NCBI GenBank assembly: GCA_018240285.1
Contig: JAFEGA010000004.1
Span: 1-64,000 of the forward strand
DNA length: 64,000 nucleotides
Reading direction: 5' to 3'
DNA from: Pseudomonadota bacterium
GTDB lineage: Bacteria > Pseudomonadota > Gammaproteobacteria > Burkholderiales > Nitrosomonadaceae
In this document: positions 24,752 through 35,200 of the stretch, one piece after another
Layout: each line of letters begins with the position of its first letter
Numbering within the stretch: position 1 is the first letter of the stretch
Program-made: the position numbers and the translations under genes
The notes under the pieces: generated by a model
What the model was told of the DNA's origin: nothing
The model's input: the letters and a program-made list of their open reading frames with translations, nothing else
Database searches by the model: none

Positions 24752-27217
24752 TTAACGGAATTTCAATGAGCCGCGCAGGATTTCATGAGATAAATTGTAA
24801 CCTCGATTGATCGTTTGCAGCATTTTATCAATGTCCGTTTCAAGCGTAATATTCAAACGAAATGCCCGCCCGCCTTTTACCTCGGGATTATTCCCTAATA
24901 GCGACAATTTGGCTACCAGATCATGCGTAACGGCTTTGTCGAGATCCATGGATAATTCCGTATAGTGAAAATCCTGCGCGGCTCGCAGCAATAAATTCAT
25001 TTCTTTCCCGGCAGAGGCCAACAGTTGCGACGCTTTTTCCGACTGGAAGCGCAACACGCCCGGTGCCCGGGCCGCCAGATGGCCGCGCGTGATCGTTACT
25101 TGATTCTCTTTTAATGTCAGCGGAATCTGGCCATCGAGACGACCGCTTCCCGTCAATCCGTCAACCTTGATCAGATTAAAAAAGGATTCCAAATCGATGT
25201 TGCTGATGCGGATCAGCGTGTCGGAGCGCGCCATAGCCGGATCGATAATGGTCGGTACCACGGATACCGTGCCCTGCAGCATGGAAAACTGCGCTTGTTC
25301 AATGGCGATCCGCGGCGGAGTGGTACCTTCGATATGATAGGAAACCAACAGGTTTTCCAGCGGAACACCGGCATCGATACGTTGAATGGAAATCGTTTGC
25401 CGTGGCGGAGTGCTGGGAGATAATAAATCCGTGAAGTTGAGGCTTACATTCAGATCGGTGAGTTTTGTATTTTCGCGAGCAAACGATAGATTGCGCACTT
25501 CGAAGGCAGCTTGGCTGTTACGCACGCCTTCGTTAGACCATTTGAATTGCGTGCTGGCGCTGACCTGTCCGCTAACCGCTTCGAGCTGTGCCAGAATCGG
25601 CGAAAGCACGCCGGGTTGTAAGCCATCCGGTGCAAAACGGATCGGAGCCATTTCCGCCTTGAGCATACCGTCACCGCTCGCGGGGGAGTGATGGCCGCTG
25701 ACTTTCAAATAGCGCAAATCTGGCACACCGCCTGTCATATTCAAAGCGTATACCGCTGCTTCTCCATCAGCGGCTTCATTGCGAATGCTGCCCGAAATCG
25801 ACAGCGCGGCAAATAACGGTTCGGATGCCAGATGCTGCAACCGTCCGATGGCGAAATCGGCAGCATTGCCCAGTTCGGTGTCATTCAGATAGGCAGTGGC
25901 GGAGATGCCTTTCATTTGCAGTTGCGATTGCGGCAACGCGAAGCCTGCGTCGGCGATACTGAATCGTCCTTGGTAATCCTTACCGGCGTTGAGTTTGCCG
26001 GTCAACGTTATTTTTCCGGGATGAATTTGTGCATCGATAGCGGGAGATTCTGCACGATCCGCACGCAAGCTCAGGTTGCCGGGAGTTACTACAATATCGT
26101 GCGCCAGCGACCAGCCCTGCGCGCTTTTTACCAGATCCAGATCCGCTTGCGGAATGGAAACCTTAAACGCATTGAGCAAATGAACAGGGGCGCCGGAGTC
26201 GATTTTACCCGCTGCAATCTGCCCCGGGTTGCGCAATCCGATGTGCCAGCTATCCTGCCCGGAAGTAATTTGCAGGGGTAAGGAAACCGTTAGCTGCTGA
26301 ACTTTGAGCGGTTCCGCAGACAATTGACCGCCCGCAAGCTCGAAGTCCAGTGATCCGGTCAAAGATTGCGCCGCAGCGCGGATATCGCCTTTCAGGGTGA
26401 TTTGATCAATGGCGATATCGCCCGGTGATTGGGGTGTTGCCGGTTTTTTATTGGCTGTGTCAGCCACCGGTTTTGCAATCGCTATTTCCGGTAGTTTGAT
26501 GCCCGATAACGCGAATTCAGTCTGAATATGTTGCAGTTGCAATGCCGCGAACGAGAACGCCGCTTCACCGGCAAAGCGGGTAATTTTCGCTGCGGGCAAT
26601 GCCAGAGAACCATCGGCAACGGTCATCTTGCCTTGCAGGTTGCCTTGTTTATCTAGCGTTGCAGTCAGCAAGCTTTTGCTCTGCGCAAGCGCACCGGAAA
26701 CAATAACGCTCAGTTGTATCGCTTGACCATCCGGCTGACGCTGCACGATTTCCCCGGACAGCGCAATGTCGGCGTTGCCAGCGGTGGAATGCAGGTGTAT
26801 GACTGAATCTTTCAGTGAAAAATTGGGCAGCCAAAGAATGCTAACGCTTCTTCCGGATGAAGCCGTCATGGGCTGAGTAGAACTCAAAGGCGGCCGCGCG
26901 TCCAAGTCGAATGTGGCTTGCAATCCGCTGATTTCGATTGCAAGCGATTCTCCCATCAACAGATCCGGCAGGCGCCAGGTCGCGAGCAGATGATCCAAAC
27001 GCAACTCTTTGTTGTTGCCCGCCACCAAACCATTCAAGCGCAAAGCATTGAACGAGACATCCAATTCCGTGAGGGATTGCAGCGGCAGACCTTGCTTGTT
27101 CAATTGCTGACCGATCAGCGCATGCAATAGTGGATTGCGGAAAACATAAAGCGCCGTCCCGGCAAGAACGATGAGGCTGATCAGGATCAGTAATCCGGTT
27201 TTAAAGAGTTTTCCCAT
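24752..27217 (-). CDS. ydbH: YdbH-family AsmA-like intermembrane phospholipid transport protein
   Basis: 821 residues with one N-terminal membrane helix (LFKTGLLILISLIVLAGTALYVF), then a long beta-rich AsmA-like repetitive body and a C-terminal dicarboxylate-type region (DIDKMLQTINRGYNLSHEILRGSLKFR). YdbH, TamB and YhdP are proposed to bridge the inner and outer membranes and move phospholipids. First gene of the ydbH-ynbE-ydbL operon; the spacing to ynbE is 101 bp. Confidence 0.9.
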   Translation of the reverse strand: MGKLFKTGLLILISLIVLAGTALYVFRNPLLHALIGQQLNKQGLPLQSLTELDVSFNALRLNGLVAGNNKELRLDHLLATWRLPDLLMGESLAIEISGLQATFDLDARPPLSSTQPMTASSGRSVSILWLPNFSLKDSVIHLHSTAGNADIALSGEIVQRQPDGQAIQLSVIVSGALAQSKSLLTATLDKQGNLQGKMTVADGSLALPAAKITRFAGEAAFSFAALQLQHIQTEFALSGIKLPEIAIAKPVADTANKKPATPQSPGDIAIDQITLKGDIRAAAQSLTGSLDFELAGGQLSAEPLKVQQLTVSLPLQITSGQDSWHIGLRNPGQIAAGKIDSGAPVHLLNAFKVSIPQADLDLVKSAQGWSLAHDIVVTPGNLSLRADRAESPAIDAQIHPGKITLTGKLNAGKDYQGRFSIADAGFALPQSQLQMKGISATAYLNDTELGNAADFAIGRLQHLASEPLFAALSISGSIRNEAADGEAAVYALNMTGGVPDLRYLKVSGHHSPASGDGMLKAEMAPIRFAPDGLQPGVLSPILAQLEAVSGQVSASTQFKWSNEGVRNSQAAFEVRNLSFARENTKLTDLNVSLNFTDLLSPSTPPRQTISIQRIDAGVPLENLLVSYHIEGTTPPRIAIEQAQFSMLQGTVSVVPTIIDPAMARSDTLIRISNIDLESFFNLIKVDGLTGSGRLDGQIPLTLKENQVTITRGHLAARAPGVLRFQSEKASQLLASAGKEMNLLLRAAQDFHYTELSMDLDKAVTHDLVAKLSLLGNNPEVKGGRAFRLNITLETDIDKMLQTINRGYNLSHEILRGSLKFR

Positions 27218-27451
27218 TGCATCAATTGTATGTGGTTACAAGCATTGAATTGACATTCAATCCGGTTAATACATCTTTGATTAGTTTTGTTTAAACCTTT
27301 TAATTTTGAGACAAGATAACACAACGTAATGGCCTTGCAGCATTTTATGTTGCGCACCGGTACACGAATAAATCGGTAAGAAGCGCGCGCCTCTTTTATA
27401 CTACGCACCTTCTGTACAAGAAACGGTTTTTTTCACGATTGCTATGCAACT

Positions 27452-28462
27452 ATGGATTTATTGACTCAGGGATTACTCGGCACCGCGATGGCGCAATCGG
27501 GCGCTAAACAACAGGAAACGCGACTGGCAACCGGCATCGGCTTTTTTGCCGGTATTGCTGCGGATGTCGATATTTTGATTCAGTCGGAAAACGATCCGCT
27601 GCTGAATATTGAATTTCACCGGCATTTCACACACTCGCTGTTTTTCGTGCCGCTTGGTGCGCTGGTTGTCGCGCTGCTGCTTTGGCCGTTTTTGCGCAAA
27701 CGTTTACCGTTTGCCCGGCTGTATCTCTTCACGTTTCTTGGTTATTGCCTGAGCGGAACGCTCGATGCATTCACCAGCTACGGCACGAATCTGCTGTGGC
27801 CGGTCAGCGACGAACGCGTCGCACTCAATATCATTTCCGTTCTGGATCCGGCTTTTACCTTGATTTTACTGATTGCCGGCGCGGTTGCATGGAAAAGATA
27901 CAGTCATGCCGCAGCGCGTATCGGTTTATTGCTGGCGGCAACCTATTTGTCATTCGGCTGGATGCAAATGCAGCGCGCCGAAACTGCCGCTACCGCATTG
28001 ATTGCTGAACGAGGGCACCACGCCGAAAGGTTGCTGGTCAAACCGACACTTGCTAATCTGGTGTTATGGCGCTCGATCTACGAATTTGACGATCAATTCC
28101 ATGTCGACGCAATCCGCGTCGGCTTGTTTTCCGCACCGCGCATTTATCCGGGCGAATCAGTTGAAAAATTCGTCTTGGAGCGCGACTTGAATGGATTACC
28201 GGCTGCATCCGTACTGGCGCAGGACATCGCGCGCTTCAGCCACTTCTCGTCCGGGTACCTCGCGATCCGCCCGCAACAACCGGATGTGCTGGTCGACGTG
28301 CGCTACTCCAATTTGCCGACGACAATCGCGCCGCTGTGGGGCATCGAAATCGATCCGGCGCAACCGGACCGGCACGCGCAATACAAGCTCTATCGCGATT
28401 CTTCCAGCGCCACGCGGGAGAAGTTTATGAAGTTATTGCTGGGTGAGCATATTCTGGATTAA
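27452..28462 (+). CDS. Membrane-bound metal-dependent hydrolase (DUF457/YdjM-like)
   Basis: 336 residues. The N-terminal MDLLTQGLLGTAMAQ, DVDILIQ and FHRHFTHSLFFVPLGAL form the DUF457 signature: conserved Asp and His residues around the first membrane segments. Several hydrophobic helices are followed by a soluble C-terminal half. Described as inner-membrane hydrolases of unknown substrate; in E. coli YdjM belongs to the SOS regulon, but no LexA box was recognised here. Convergent with the amidotransferase gene, 17 bp away. Confidence 0.85.
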   Translation: MDLLTQGLLGTAMAQSGAKQQETRLATGIGFFAGIAADVDILIQSENDPLLNIEFHRHFTHSLFFVPLGALVVALLLWPFLRKRLPFARLYLFTFLGYCLSGTLDAFTSYGTNLLWPVSDERVALNIISVLDPAFTLILLIAGAVAWKRYSHAAARIGLLLAATYLSFGWMQMQRAETAATALIAERGHHAERLLVKPTLANLVLWRSIYEFDDQFHVDAIRVGLFSAPRIYPGESVEKFVLERDLNGLPAASVLAQDIARFSHFSSGYLAIRPQQPDVLVDVRYSNLPTTIAPLWGIEIDPAQPDRHAQYKLYRDSSSATREKFMKLLLGEHILD

Positions 28463-28479
28463 GTGTAACAACCGGGCAG

Positions 28480-29181
28480 TTATTTCAAATTCACGATCCA
28501 CTTTTTATACAACCGCTCCGCCACCGCATTCAGTGCCGCCACGCGTTCAGGCAAGTCCTTTTCGATTTCTTCCAGCGGTTGCACCGACGGTTCGTCCAGA
28601 CTGGCGAGTTCTTCCGCGCCGACGCTGCACCAGTCGATGACCAGGCGCTCGGTCATTTCGACGTGGCATTGCATGCCGAGGTGCATGCCCATGGCAAAAG
28701 CCTGATTGGCGCAATACGGGCTGGATAGGATGCACGTGGCGTCTTGTGGGATGCTGAAAGCTTCGCCGTGCCAGTGAAATGAATTGAAACCGGTCAGGCC
28801 GCCGAACCATTCGCGGGCTACCGCATTATCCGGCACGCTGACTTCGCCCCAGCCCATTTCCTTGACTGGATTGGCGCTAATCGTGCCCCCCAGTGCTTTG
28901 GCCATGAGCTGCCCGCCGAGGCAGTGTCCTAGCACCGGCACATCGGCGGCGACCGCTTGGCGGATCAGCGATAATTCCTGTTTAATCCACGGCAGATCGT
29001 CGTTGACGCTCATGGTGCCGCCCATGAAAACCAAGCCGCTGAATTCATCGATGCTGGCCGGTAGTTTTTCTCCGGCGTCGATTTTGATCAAGCGCCACGG
29101 AATATGATTGTTGTCGAGAAATGTGGCAAAATAGCCGGGCCCTTCGATGGGAATGTGCCTAAAAATTGCTACCGGTTTCAT
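28480..29181 (-). CDS. Class I glutamine amidotransferase (GMP synthase-like)
   Basis: 233 residues with a GATase1 fold: oxyanion region FMGGTMSVNDD, nucleophile Cys87 in VLGHCLGGQLMAKALGG, and a catalytic His region MQCHVEMTE. There is no synthetase domain, so it is a stand-alone amidotransferase or gamma-glutamyl peptidase-like enzyme rather than GuaA. The substrate is unknown. Monocistronic. Confidence 0.88.
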   Translation of the reverse strand: MKPVAIFRHIPIEGPGYFATFLDNNHIPWRLIKIDAGEKLPASIDEFSGLVFMGGTMSVNDDLPWIKQELSLIRQAVAADVPVLGHCLGGQLMAKALGGTISANPVKEMGWGEVSVPDNAVAREWFGGLTGFNSFHWHGEAFSIPQDATCILSSPYCANQAFAMGMHLGMQCHVEMTERLVIDWCSVGAEELASLDEPSVQPLEEIEKDLPERVAALNAVAERLYKKWIVNLK

Positions 29182-29334
29182 GAAATTTTCCTGCCGTAAT
29201 TTTGAATAATCTGATGACGAATTTTAGCTTGTTTTGCAGCCTGTTTTCTGCGGAAAATCCGGGTATTTTTCTTTGAACGCCGTGAAGTACAACAACACCG
29301 CCTATCGTAATATCCCGCCGGTTATTTTTTCGCA

Positions 29335-30729
29335 ATGGATGCCGCCATGCCGGTAAACTCGCATACCTTTGCCAATCTGGTGCGCATCGAGCAGTTGCGC
29401 AAGATTGAATCCGTCAAAGCCGGGGAGCTATCGTACGATGGTGTGAAAAATATGCCAGGTTCGACGAGCGGTGATTTCAACTACGCGGAATTCGTCGACC
29501 GGCTGGCGATTCGCGCCGGTCACTTGATTCGCGACAACGCGCTGGAAGACGCGTTGCAGCAGCCGCGCAGGCAATTTGTCCGCGCCCGCTGGATTTGTCT
29601 GGCGCTTGCGGTGATTTTTGGCGGATTGGCGGCCAGTCAGGCGGTCAGCGAATCGTCGACGTTGAATATCTACTGGCTACTGGCGGTGCTGCTCGGTTTT
29701 AACACGTTGTCACTGTTGCTGTGGTTATCGGGCATCGCCCTGAATTTGCAAAGTTTGAGCAGCGGCATCGTGGCGCAGTTGGCCAGCTGGCTGCCGTACC
29801 GGCATAAACAAGACCCGGCGATTCCGTCGCTGGCGTCGCATGCCTGGTGGGAAAGCTGTTTGACCGGTAATGTCGGTAAATGGCGCATCAGCGTGCTGAC
29901 GCATCAATTCTGGCTGACCTATTTGAGCGCAGGTCTGGTGTTGCTCATCTTGCTGATGCTGGCGAAGCAATATAATTTCATCTGGGGAACGACGTTGCTG
30001 CCCGACAGCGCTTTACCGGGATTGACGCAGATGCTGGGAACACCGCTGGAAGGGCTGGGGTTGAAAATTCCCGACAACCCGCAAACGGTGGCGAGCCGGG
30101 TTGGCGTCATGAAGCAGGATGCGGAAACGCGCACCGCGTGGGCGACTTTCCTGATCGGTGCGGTGCTGGTTTATGGTCTGTTGCCGCGCCTGCTGGTGCT
30201 GGGTTTTTCGCTGATCATGCAAAAATGGAGCGAGCACCGCTTCAAGCTGGATTTGTATTTACCCTATTACATTGAACTGCGTCAACGCTTGATGGCGCGC
30301 GAAGTGAAAGCCGCAGTGATCGATGCCGATCCGCACGCCGGTGTGAAACCCAAAGAAGTGGAGCGCCCGCCGGAAAATGTCGCCATCCCGGCCAATGCGC
30401 AAGCCTTCGGCATTGAATTGGATGAGGCTACAAACTGGCCGGATTCCGTAATTTGCCGGTTGAATATCATCGACCAGGAATCGCACGACCAAGCCATGGC
30501 ATTGATCAAAAATCTCAACAGTCCATTATTACTGGGTGTTGCCGCGCATCGTTTGCCCGATCGCGGCGTGCAGCGTTTGATCAAGGAACTGGTCGACGGT
30601 TGTTCCACCAAGCCGTGGCTGATTCTTTTGAGCAAGCCGTCGGCGCCGGTTACCAGCGCGCGTGAATTTGCCTGGTTCCGCCTGGCCGAAGCTTGCGGCA
30701 TTCCTGCCGAACATGTCATTACACGCTAA
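29335..30729 (+). CDS. DUF2868 membrane protein
   Basis: 464 residues with four hydrophobic stretches (around WICLALAVIFGGLAAS, LLAVLLGFNTLSLLLWL, LSAGLVLLILLMLA and FLIGAVLVYGLLPRLLVLGF) and a soluble C-terminal domain. The DUF2868 family is typically encoded just before a DUF3482 GTPase, as here (3 bp gap), implying a joint membrane-associated function that is still undefined. No clear ribosome site precedes ATG 29335; ATG 29347 is an alternative start. Confidence 0.85.
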   Translation: MDAAMPVNSHTFANLVRIEQLRKIESVKAGELSYDGVKNMPGSTSGDFNYAEFVDRLAIRAGHLIRDNALEDALQQPRRQFVRARWICLALAVIFGGLAASQAVSESSTLNIYWLLAVLLGFNTLSLLLWLSGIALNLQSLSSGIVAQLASWLPYRHKQDPAIPSLASHAWWESCLTGNVGKWRISVLTHQFWLTYLSAGLVLLILLMLAKQYNFIWGTTLLPDSALPGLTQMLGTPLEGLGLKIPDNPQTVASRVGVMKQDAETRTAWATFLIGAVLVYGLLPRLLVLGFSLIMQKWSEHRFKLDLYLPYYIELRQRLMAREVKAAVIDADPHAGVKPKEVERPPENVAIPANAQAFGIELDEATNWPDSVICRLNIIDQESHDQAMALIKNLNSPLLLGVAAHRLPDRGVQRLIKELVDGCSTKPWLILLSKPSAPVTSAREFAWFRLAEACGIPAEHVITR

Positions 30730-30732
30730 CTC

Positions 30733-32136
30733 ATGATGATGCAAAATCCTCAGCGCCCGCAAAGCGCCACTATGCTGAATGTCGCTGTCGTCGGACATAC
30801 CAACACCGGTAAAACATCGCTGATCCGCACCATGCTGCGCAGTACCGAATTCGGCGTCATTGAAGATGCTGCGGGCACAACGCGGCACGTCGAGCAAGCG
30901 GCTATCTCCGCCGACAATGAACCTATTCTGAATTTGTACGATACGCCCGGACTGGAAGACTCCAGAGCGCTGTCGGCGCACATTAAGAAGTTGAGTGCGA
31001 AATCAAAAGCGTTGTCTGCCCTGCAAATTCTGGAGCAATTCGTCGCGCAGGCCACCGTGAACGATCCGCTGGAACAGGAAGCCAAAGTGATCCGGCAAGT
31101 GTTGCGCAGCGATATTCTGTTGTACATCATCGACGTGCGCGAGCCTTTCCTGGAAAAATACCGCCTGGAACTGGAAATTCTCTCGCAAGCGGGAAAACCG
31201 GTTATCCCGGTGTTCAACTTTATCGCCGGACATGATCATGCATTGGCCAAGTGGCGCGAGCATCTGGCGGCTTTCCACATGCATGCGACGCTGGAATTCG
31301 ATACCGTGGCGTTTTCGTTTGAAGCGGAAAAGCGCTTGTACCAGAAAATGCAGACGCTGGTGGAGCCCCATTACGACCGGTTGCAGAAACTGATCGATTA
31401 CCGCGCCAAATTATGGAACCAGCTTTGCTTGTCGGGCGCCAAGCGGGTTGCCGAGCTGATCGTTAACGTGGCTTGCTACCGTGAAAGCAAAGGAACGCAA
31501 AGCAATTTGATTGCGCATTCGCTGATTGAAGACCGTTTGCACGACTTTGTGCGCAAAGCCGAGCAGAGCTGCCTGCACGATTTGCTGGCCATTTTCAATT
31601 TCTCGGAAAAAGACGTCGCCATCCAGAAAATTCCGGTCAGCAATGGTCAGTGGCAATTGGATATCTTCGCGCCGGGTATTCTCAAAGCGTATGGACTGGA
31701 TCTCGGCAGCGCCGCAGCCAAAGGTGCCGCAGCCGGTGCCGGGATCGATTTGATGGTCGGCGGTATGAGCCTGGGAGCGGCCAGTGCACTGGGCGCTCTC
31801 GCGGGTGCCGGTTGGTCGACATTCAAACGCTATGGCGATGAAATCAAGGCGACAGTCAAAGGCACCCAATGGCAGTGTGCCGACGAAACTACGCTGCAAA
31901 TCTTGTATCTGCGCCAGAAGCATCTGCTGAAAAAGCTGATGCACCGCGGTCATGCGGCGCAGGATACGGTGCACGTGGACAAAGCCGACAGCGAAAAATT
32001 ACCGGCCAATTGGAACAAACTGACCAGTGCGTTACGCCAGAACCCCGCTTGGCAGGAACCTTCCGCCGCACGCAACAGCAATGTGCAGTATCAGGAGATA
32101 GAAGCGAAATTGGTGGAAGCGTTGCTGGAAAATTAA
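30733..32136 (+). CDS. Era-like GTPase with DUF3482 domain
   Basis: 467 residues. N-terminal G domain: P-loop VVGHTNTGKTSLI, switch region GTTRHVE and G3 NLYDTPGLEDS; a canonical NKxD is not obvious. The C-terminal DUF3482 part includes a glycine/alanine-rich amphipathic segment (SAAAKGAAAGAGIDLMVGGMSLGAASALGALAGAG) that could insert in membranes. Partner of the preceding DUF2868 gene. The TAA stop lies within the terminal repeat of the 146-bp inverted-repeat element that follows. Confidence 0.88.
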   Translation: MMMQNPQRPQSATMLNVAVVGHTNTGKTSLIRTMLRSTEFGVIEDAAGTTRHVEQAAISADNEPILNLYDTPGLEDSRALSAHIKKLSAKSKALSALQILEQFVAQATVNDPLEQEAKVIRQVLRSDILLYIIDVREPFLEKYRLELEILSQAGKPVIPVFNFIAGHDHALAKWREHLAAFHMHATLEFDTVAFSFEAEKRLYQKMQTLVEPHYDRLQKLIDYRAKLWNQLCLSGAKRVAELIVNVACYRESKGTQSNLIAHSLIEDRLHDFVRKAEQSCLHDLLAIFNFSEKDVAIQKIPVSNGQWQLDIFAPGILKAYGLDLGSAAAKGAAAGAGIDLMVGGMSLGAASALGALAGAGWSTFKRYGDEIKATVKGTQWQCADETTLQILYLRQKHLLKKLMHRGHAAQDTVHVDKADSEKLPANWNKLTSALRQNPAWQEPSAARNSNVQYQEIEAKLVEALLEN

Positions 32137-32279
32137 GGAAGCGCTGAAAAACTACTACGCTCGGTCATGCGGTGTTGAAATCAGACTCAAAATGCTCATT
32201 TGCACTTTATAAACTGCGCTTTCTCGCCTAATCTCGCCTTGCTTGACTGTTGCCTGCTACCTTTTTCAGCGCTTCCTTA
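32134..32279. repeat. 146-bp MITE-like repeat between convergent genes
   Basis: Perfect 18-bp terminal inverted repeats TAAGGAAGCGCTGAAAAA and complement enclose about 110 bp without a gene. The outer TAA of each end is the stop codon of the GTPase (plus) and the hybrid kinase (minus). A related end occurs at 39996. It could act as a bidirectional terminator. Confidence 0.8.
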
Positions 32280-35200
32280 CGCCGAAGAACTCCTGCCGGT
32301 GCTGTTTTCTGGTAAAAACTGTTCAAGAATCCGGATCAGCTGATCGGGATCGAAAGGTTTCGGGAGGTATGCGTTCATGCCGGTTTCCAGAAATTCCTGC
32401 TGATTGTGCGCCATGACATTCGCAGTTAAAGCGATGATCGGGATGTCAGTCAGATGCAAGTCCTGCCGGATATGCCGGGTTGCTTCGAAGCCATCCATTT
32501 CCGGCATCTGTATGTCCATAAAAATCAGATCGAACGGCGATCCGGCCATCTTTAGCAGATCCAGACACTCCACGCCATTTTGCGCCAAGCTCACTTTGAT
32601 GCCCCAATTTGTTAATAATTCGGTGATCAGCATTTGATTGAATTCATTGTCCTCCACGATGAGGATATGGGCGCCGGTGAATTGCTTGTGGCCGGAAATT
32701 GCGTGCTGGCCAGTTAGATTGATTTTGGTTTCGCTAAACAGCGCGGTGGCGGTATCCAGCAGATTCAATGGTGTGAAAGGTTTAATCAACACGCTGATCG
32801 CACTGTTGGCTTCAAACTGATTCGAGAATGCGGGATCGACGTTGTTGCTCATCAGTATGATTTTGGGACGGCGCAAAGCAGGTAATGCATGCTCTATGGC
32901 TCGGATGGTGTCGCGATAGCCGGTATCGGCTAGACGTGTCATCAGCAGTAGCAAATCGAACGGTACCTGACTGGGATCGGCAAACATTCTGGCGGATGCT
33001 GTGCTGCTGTCGACAGCCACGGCGCTCCAGCCCATGGATTGCACAATTTCCGTGACGACACCGCGCGTCACTGCATTATCGTCGATGATCATAACTTTGA
33101 GTGCTTGCAAGTGAGCCGGAATGGTCACCCAAGGTTCCCTATGCTGATTTTTGTGCCGTAGCTTGACCGTGCAGTGGAACTGGCTGCCTTGGCCAAACTC
33201 GCTTTCGGCTACGATGTTGCCTCCCATGAGCTGTGCCAGCCGGTATGAAATCGACAAACCCAAGCCGGTGCCGCCGAAACGCCGCGAAATGGATGAGTCG
33301 GCCTGAGTGAACGCTTGAAAAAGGTGCGCCATTTGCTCACGGGTGATTCCGATACCGCTGTCGGTGATGCTGAAAACCAGTGTGGCGGTTCCCGCATCAT
33401 CGGCCGGAGCGACGGCGATGCGGATAATGACTTCACCGCGATCGGTAAACTTGATTGCATTATTGGTAAGGTTCACGAAAATCTGACTGAGCCTCAACGG
33501 ATCGCCGATAAGCTGCCGGGGTACACTGGGTTCGACACAAAAAAGCACATCGATGGTTTTGTCCTTGGCCGCAATCGAAGCAATCGCCGACAGGTTTTCG
33601 AGGATCGTATTCAGGTCGAAAACGGTATGATCCAATTCGATTTTGTTAGCTTCTATCTTGGAATAATCCAGAATATCGTTGATCACACCGAGCAAGATGT
33701 TGGAGGAACCTTCGATGTTGCGCAGGTACCCGTTTTGCCGCGCATCCAAGTTGGTCTTGCTTAATAGATAGGCCATACCCAAGACTGCGTTCATCGGTGT
33801 CCGTATTTCGTGCGACATCATCGCCAGGAAACGGGTTTTGGCGTTGCTGGCCGCTTCTGCCTGCTGGCGTGCTTCGATCAGCAGGGCTTCACGCTCCTTG
33901 CGCTCGGTGATGTCCTGGTGCGTGCCGAACATCATCAATGGCTTGCCGTCTACAGTCCAGCTTAACACCTTGCCGCGATCGAGCACCCAGATCCAATGTC
34001 CTTCTTTATGCCGCATGCGCACCTCGCATTCGTAATAGGGGATCTTTCCGGTGAAGTGCTCATCGAGCAGCATCCCGGATTGCTTCAAATCGTCCGGATG
34101 CGCGTAATTAAGCCAGGTTTCGATGGATACCGGAACCAGCTCGTCTAGGGTGTAGCCGATGATCTCGGCCCAGCGTGGATTGAAAATGACTTCCCCGCTT
34201 TGCACATTCCATTCCCAGGTACCGATGTGCGTTCCTTCAATGATATTGGATAACCGCAGACGCTGATATTCCAGTTCCTTTTCATGCTGCTTGCGGATGG
34301 TAATGTCGCGGGATGAAGCGTAAATTAGTTTTCTGCCGGAAATCTCCAGTCTTCTGGCGTTGATCTCGACATCGAAAACCGTGCCGTCTTTACGCCGGTG
34401 CAGCGTTTCGAACACGCGTGGGGTTTTAGAGACTTCGCGTACTGCAGCGATCAAATTTTCTTTGGGAATCATGGCATCCCAGTCCATCACATTCAGCCGG
34501 GCGGTTTCCTCGTTGGAGTAGCCCAGCATCTTGGCGAATGCGTAACTGAATTCGACTATGTTGCCATCTTCATCCAGAATATGGACGCCGTCACTGGCGA
34601 ATTCCAGTAAGGCTTCGAATTTCAGCGAGATATTTTTCAGTTCGGTGATATCGCTGGCATAGCCATTCCAGATAATACTGCCGTCATTTTGTTTTTCCGG
34701 TTTCGAATGCGCGTGTATCCAGCGGATTTCATTGTGCGCGGTCAAAATCCGGAAATCGGAGTGCCAGTCACTCACTGCATTGGCGGACTCCTGAATCGAC
34801 TGGTTGAATGATTCAAAGTCTTCCGGATGAATAATGGAGAATATGGCGGTCGCATCGGTGGTGACGCTTTCGGGCGATACACCGAGAATCTCTGTTATTC
34901 CTTTGCTGGCGTAGGGTACACAATTGCGCCCATCCGGAAAGAGCTGAAACTGATAAATAAAACCCGGAATGTTATTGGACAGATCTTCAAGAAACTTATG
35001 GCTCTTGATGAGTTGGGTTTCCAGATTCTTGCGCACTGTGATATCGACCAAGGTAATCAAGTGATGATTCGTGGTAGATGCGCCGGAATCCAGCGGTGAA
35101 GCGGTGGCGATTACGCTGCGCAGGGAACCGTCTTTGCTGCGAATGACGATGTCGAGCGGCTCGAAGTTTGTATGATCCCTGAGTGATTTTTCCAGATGTT

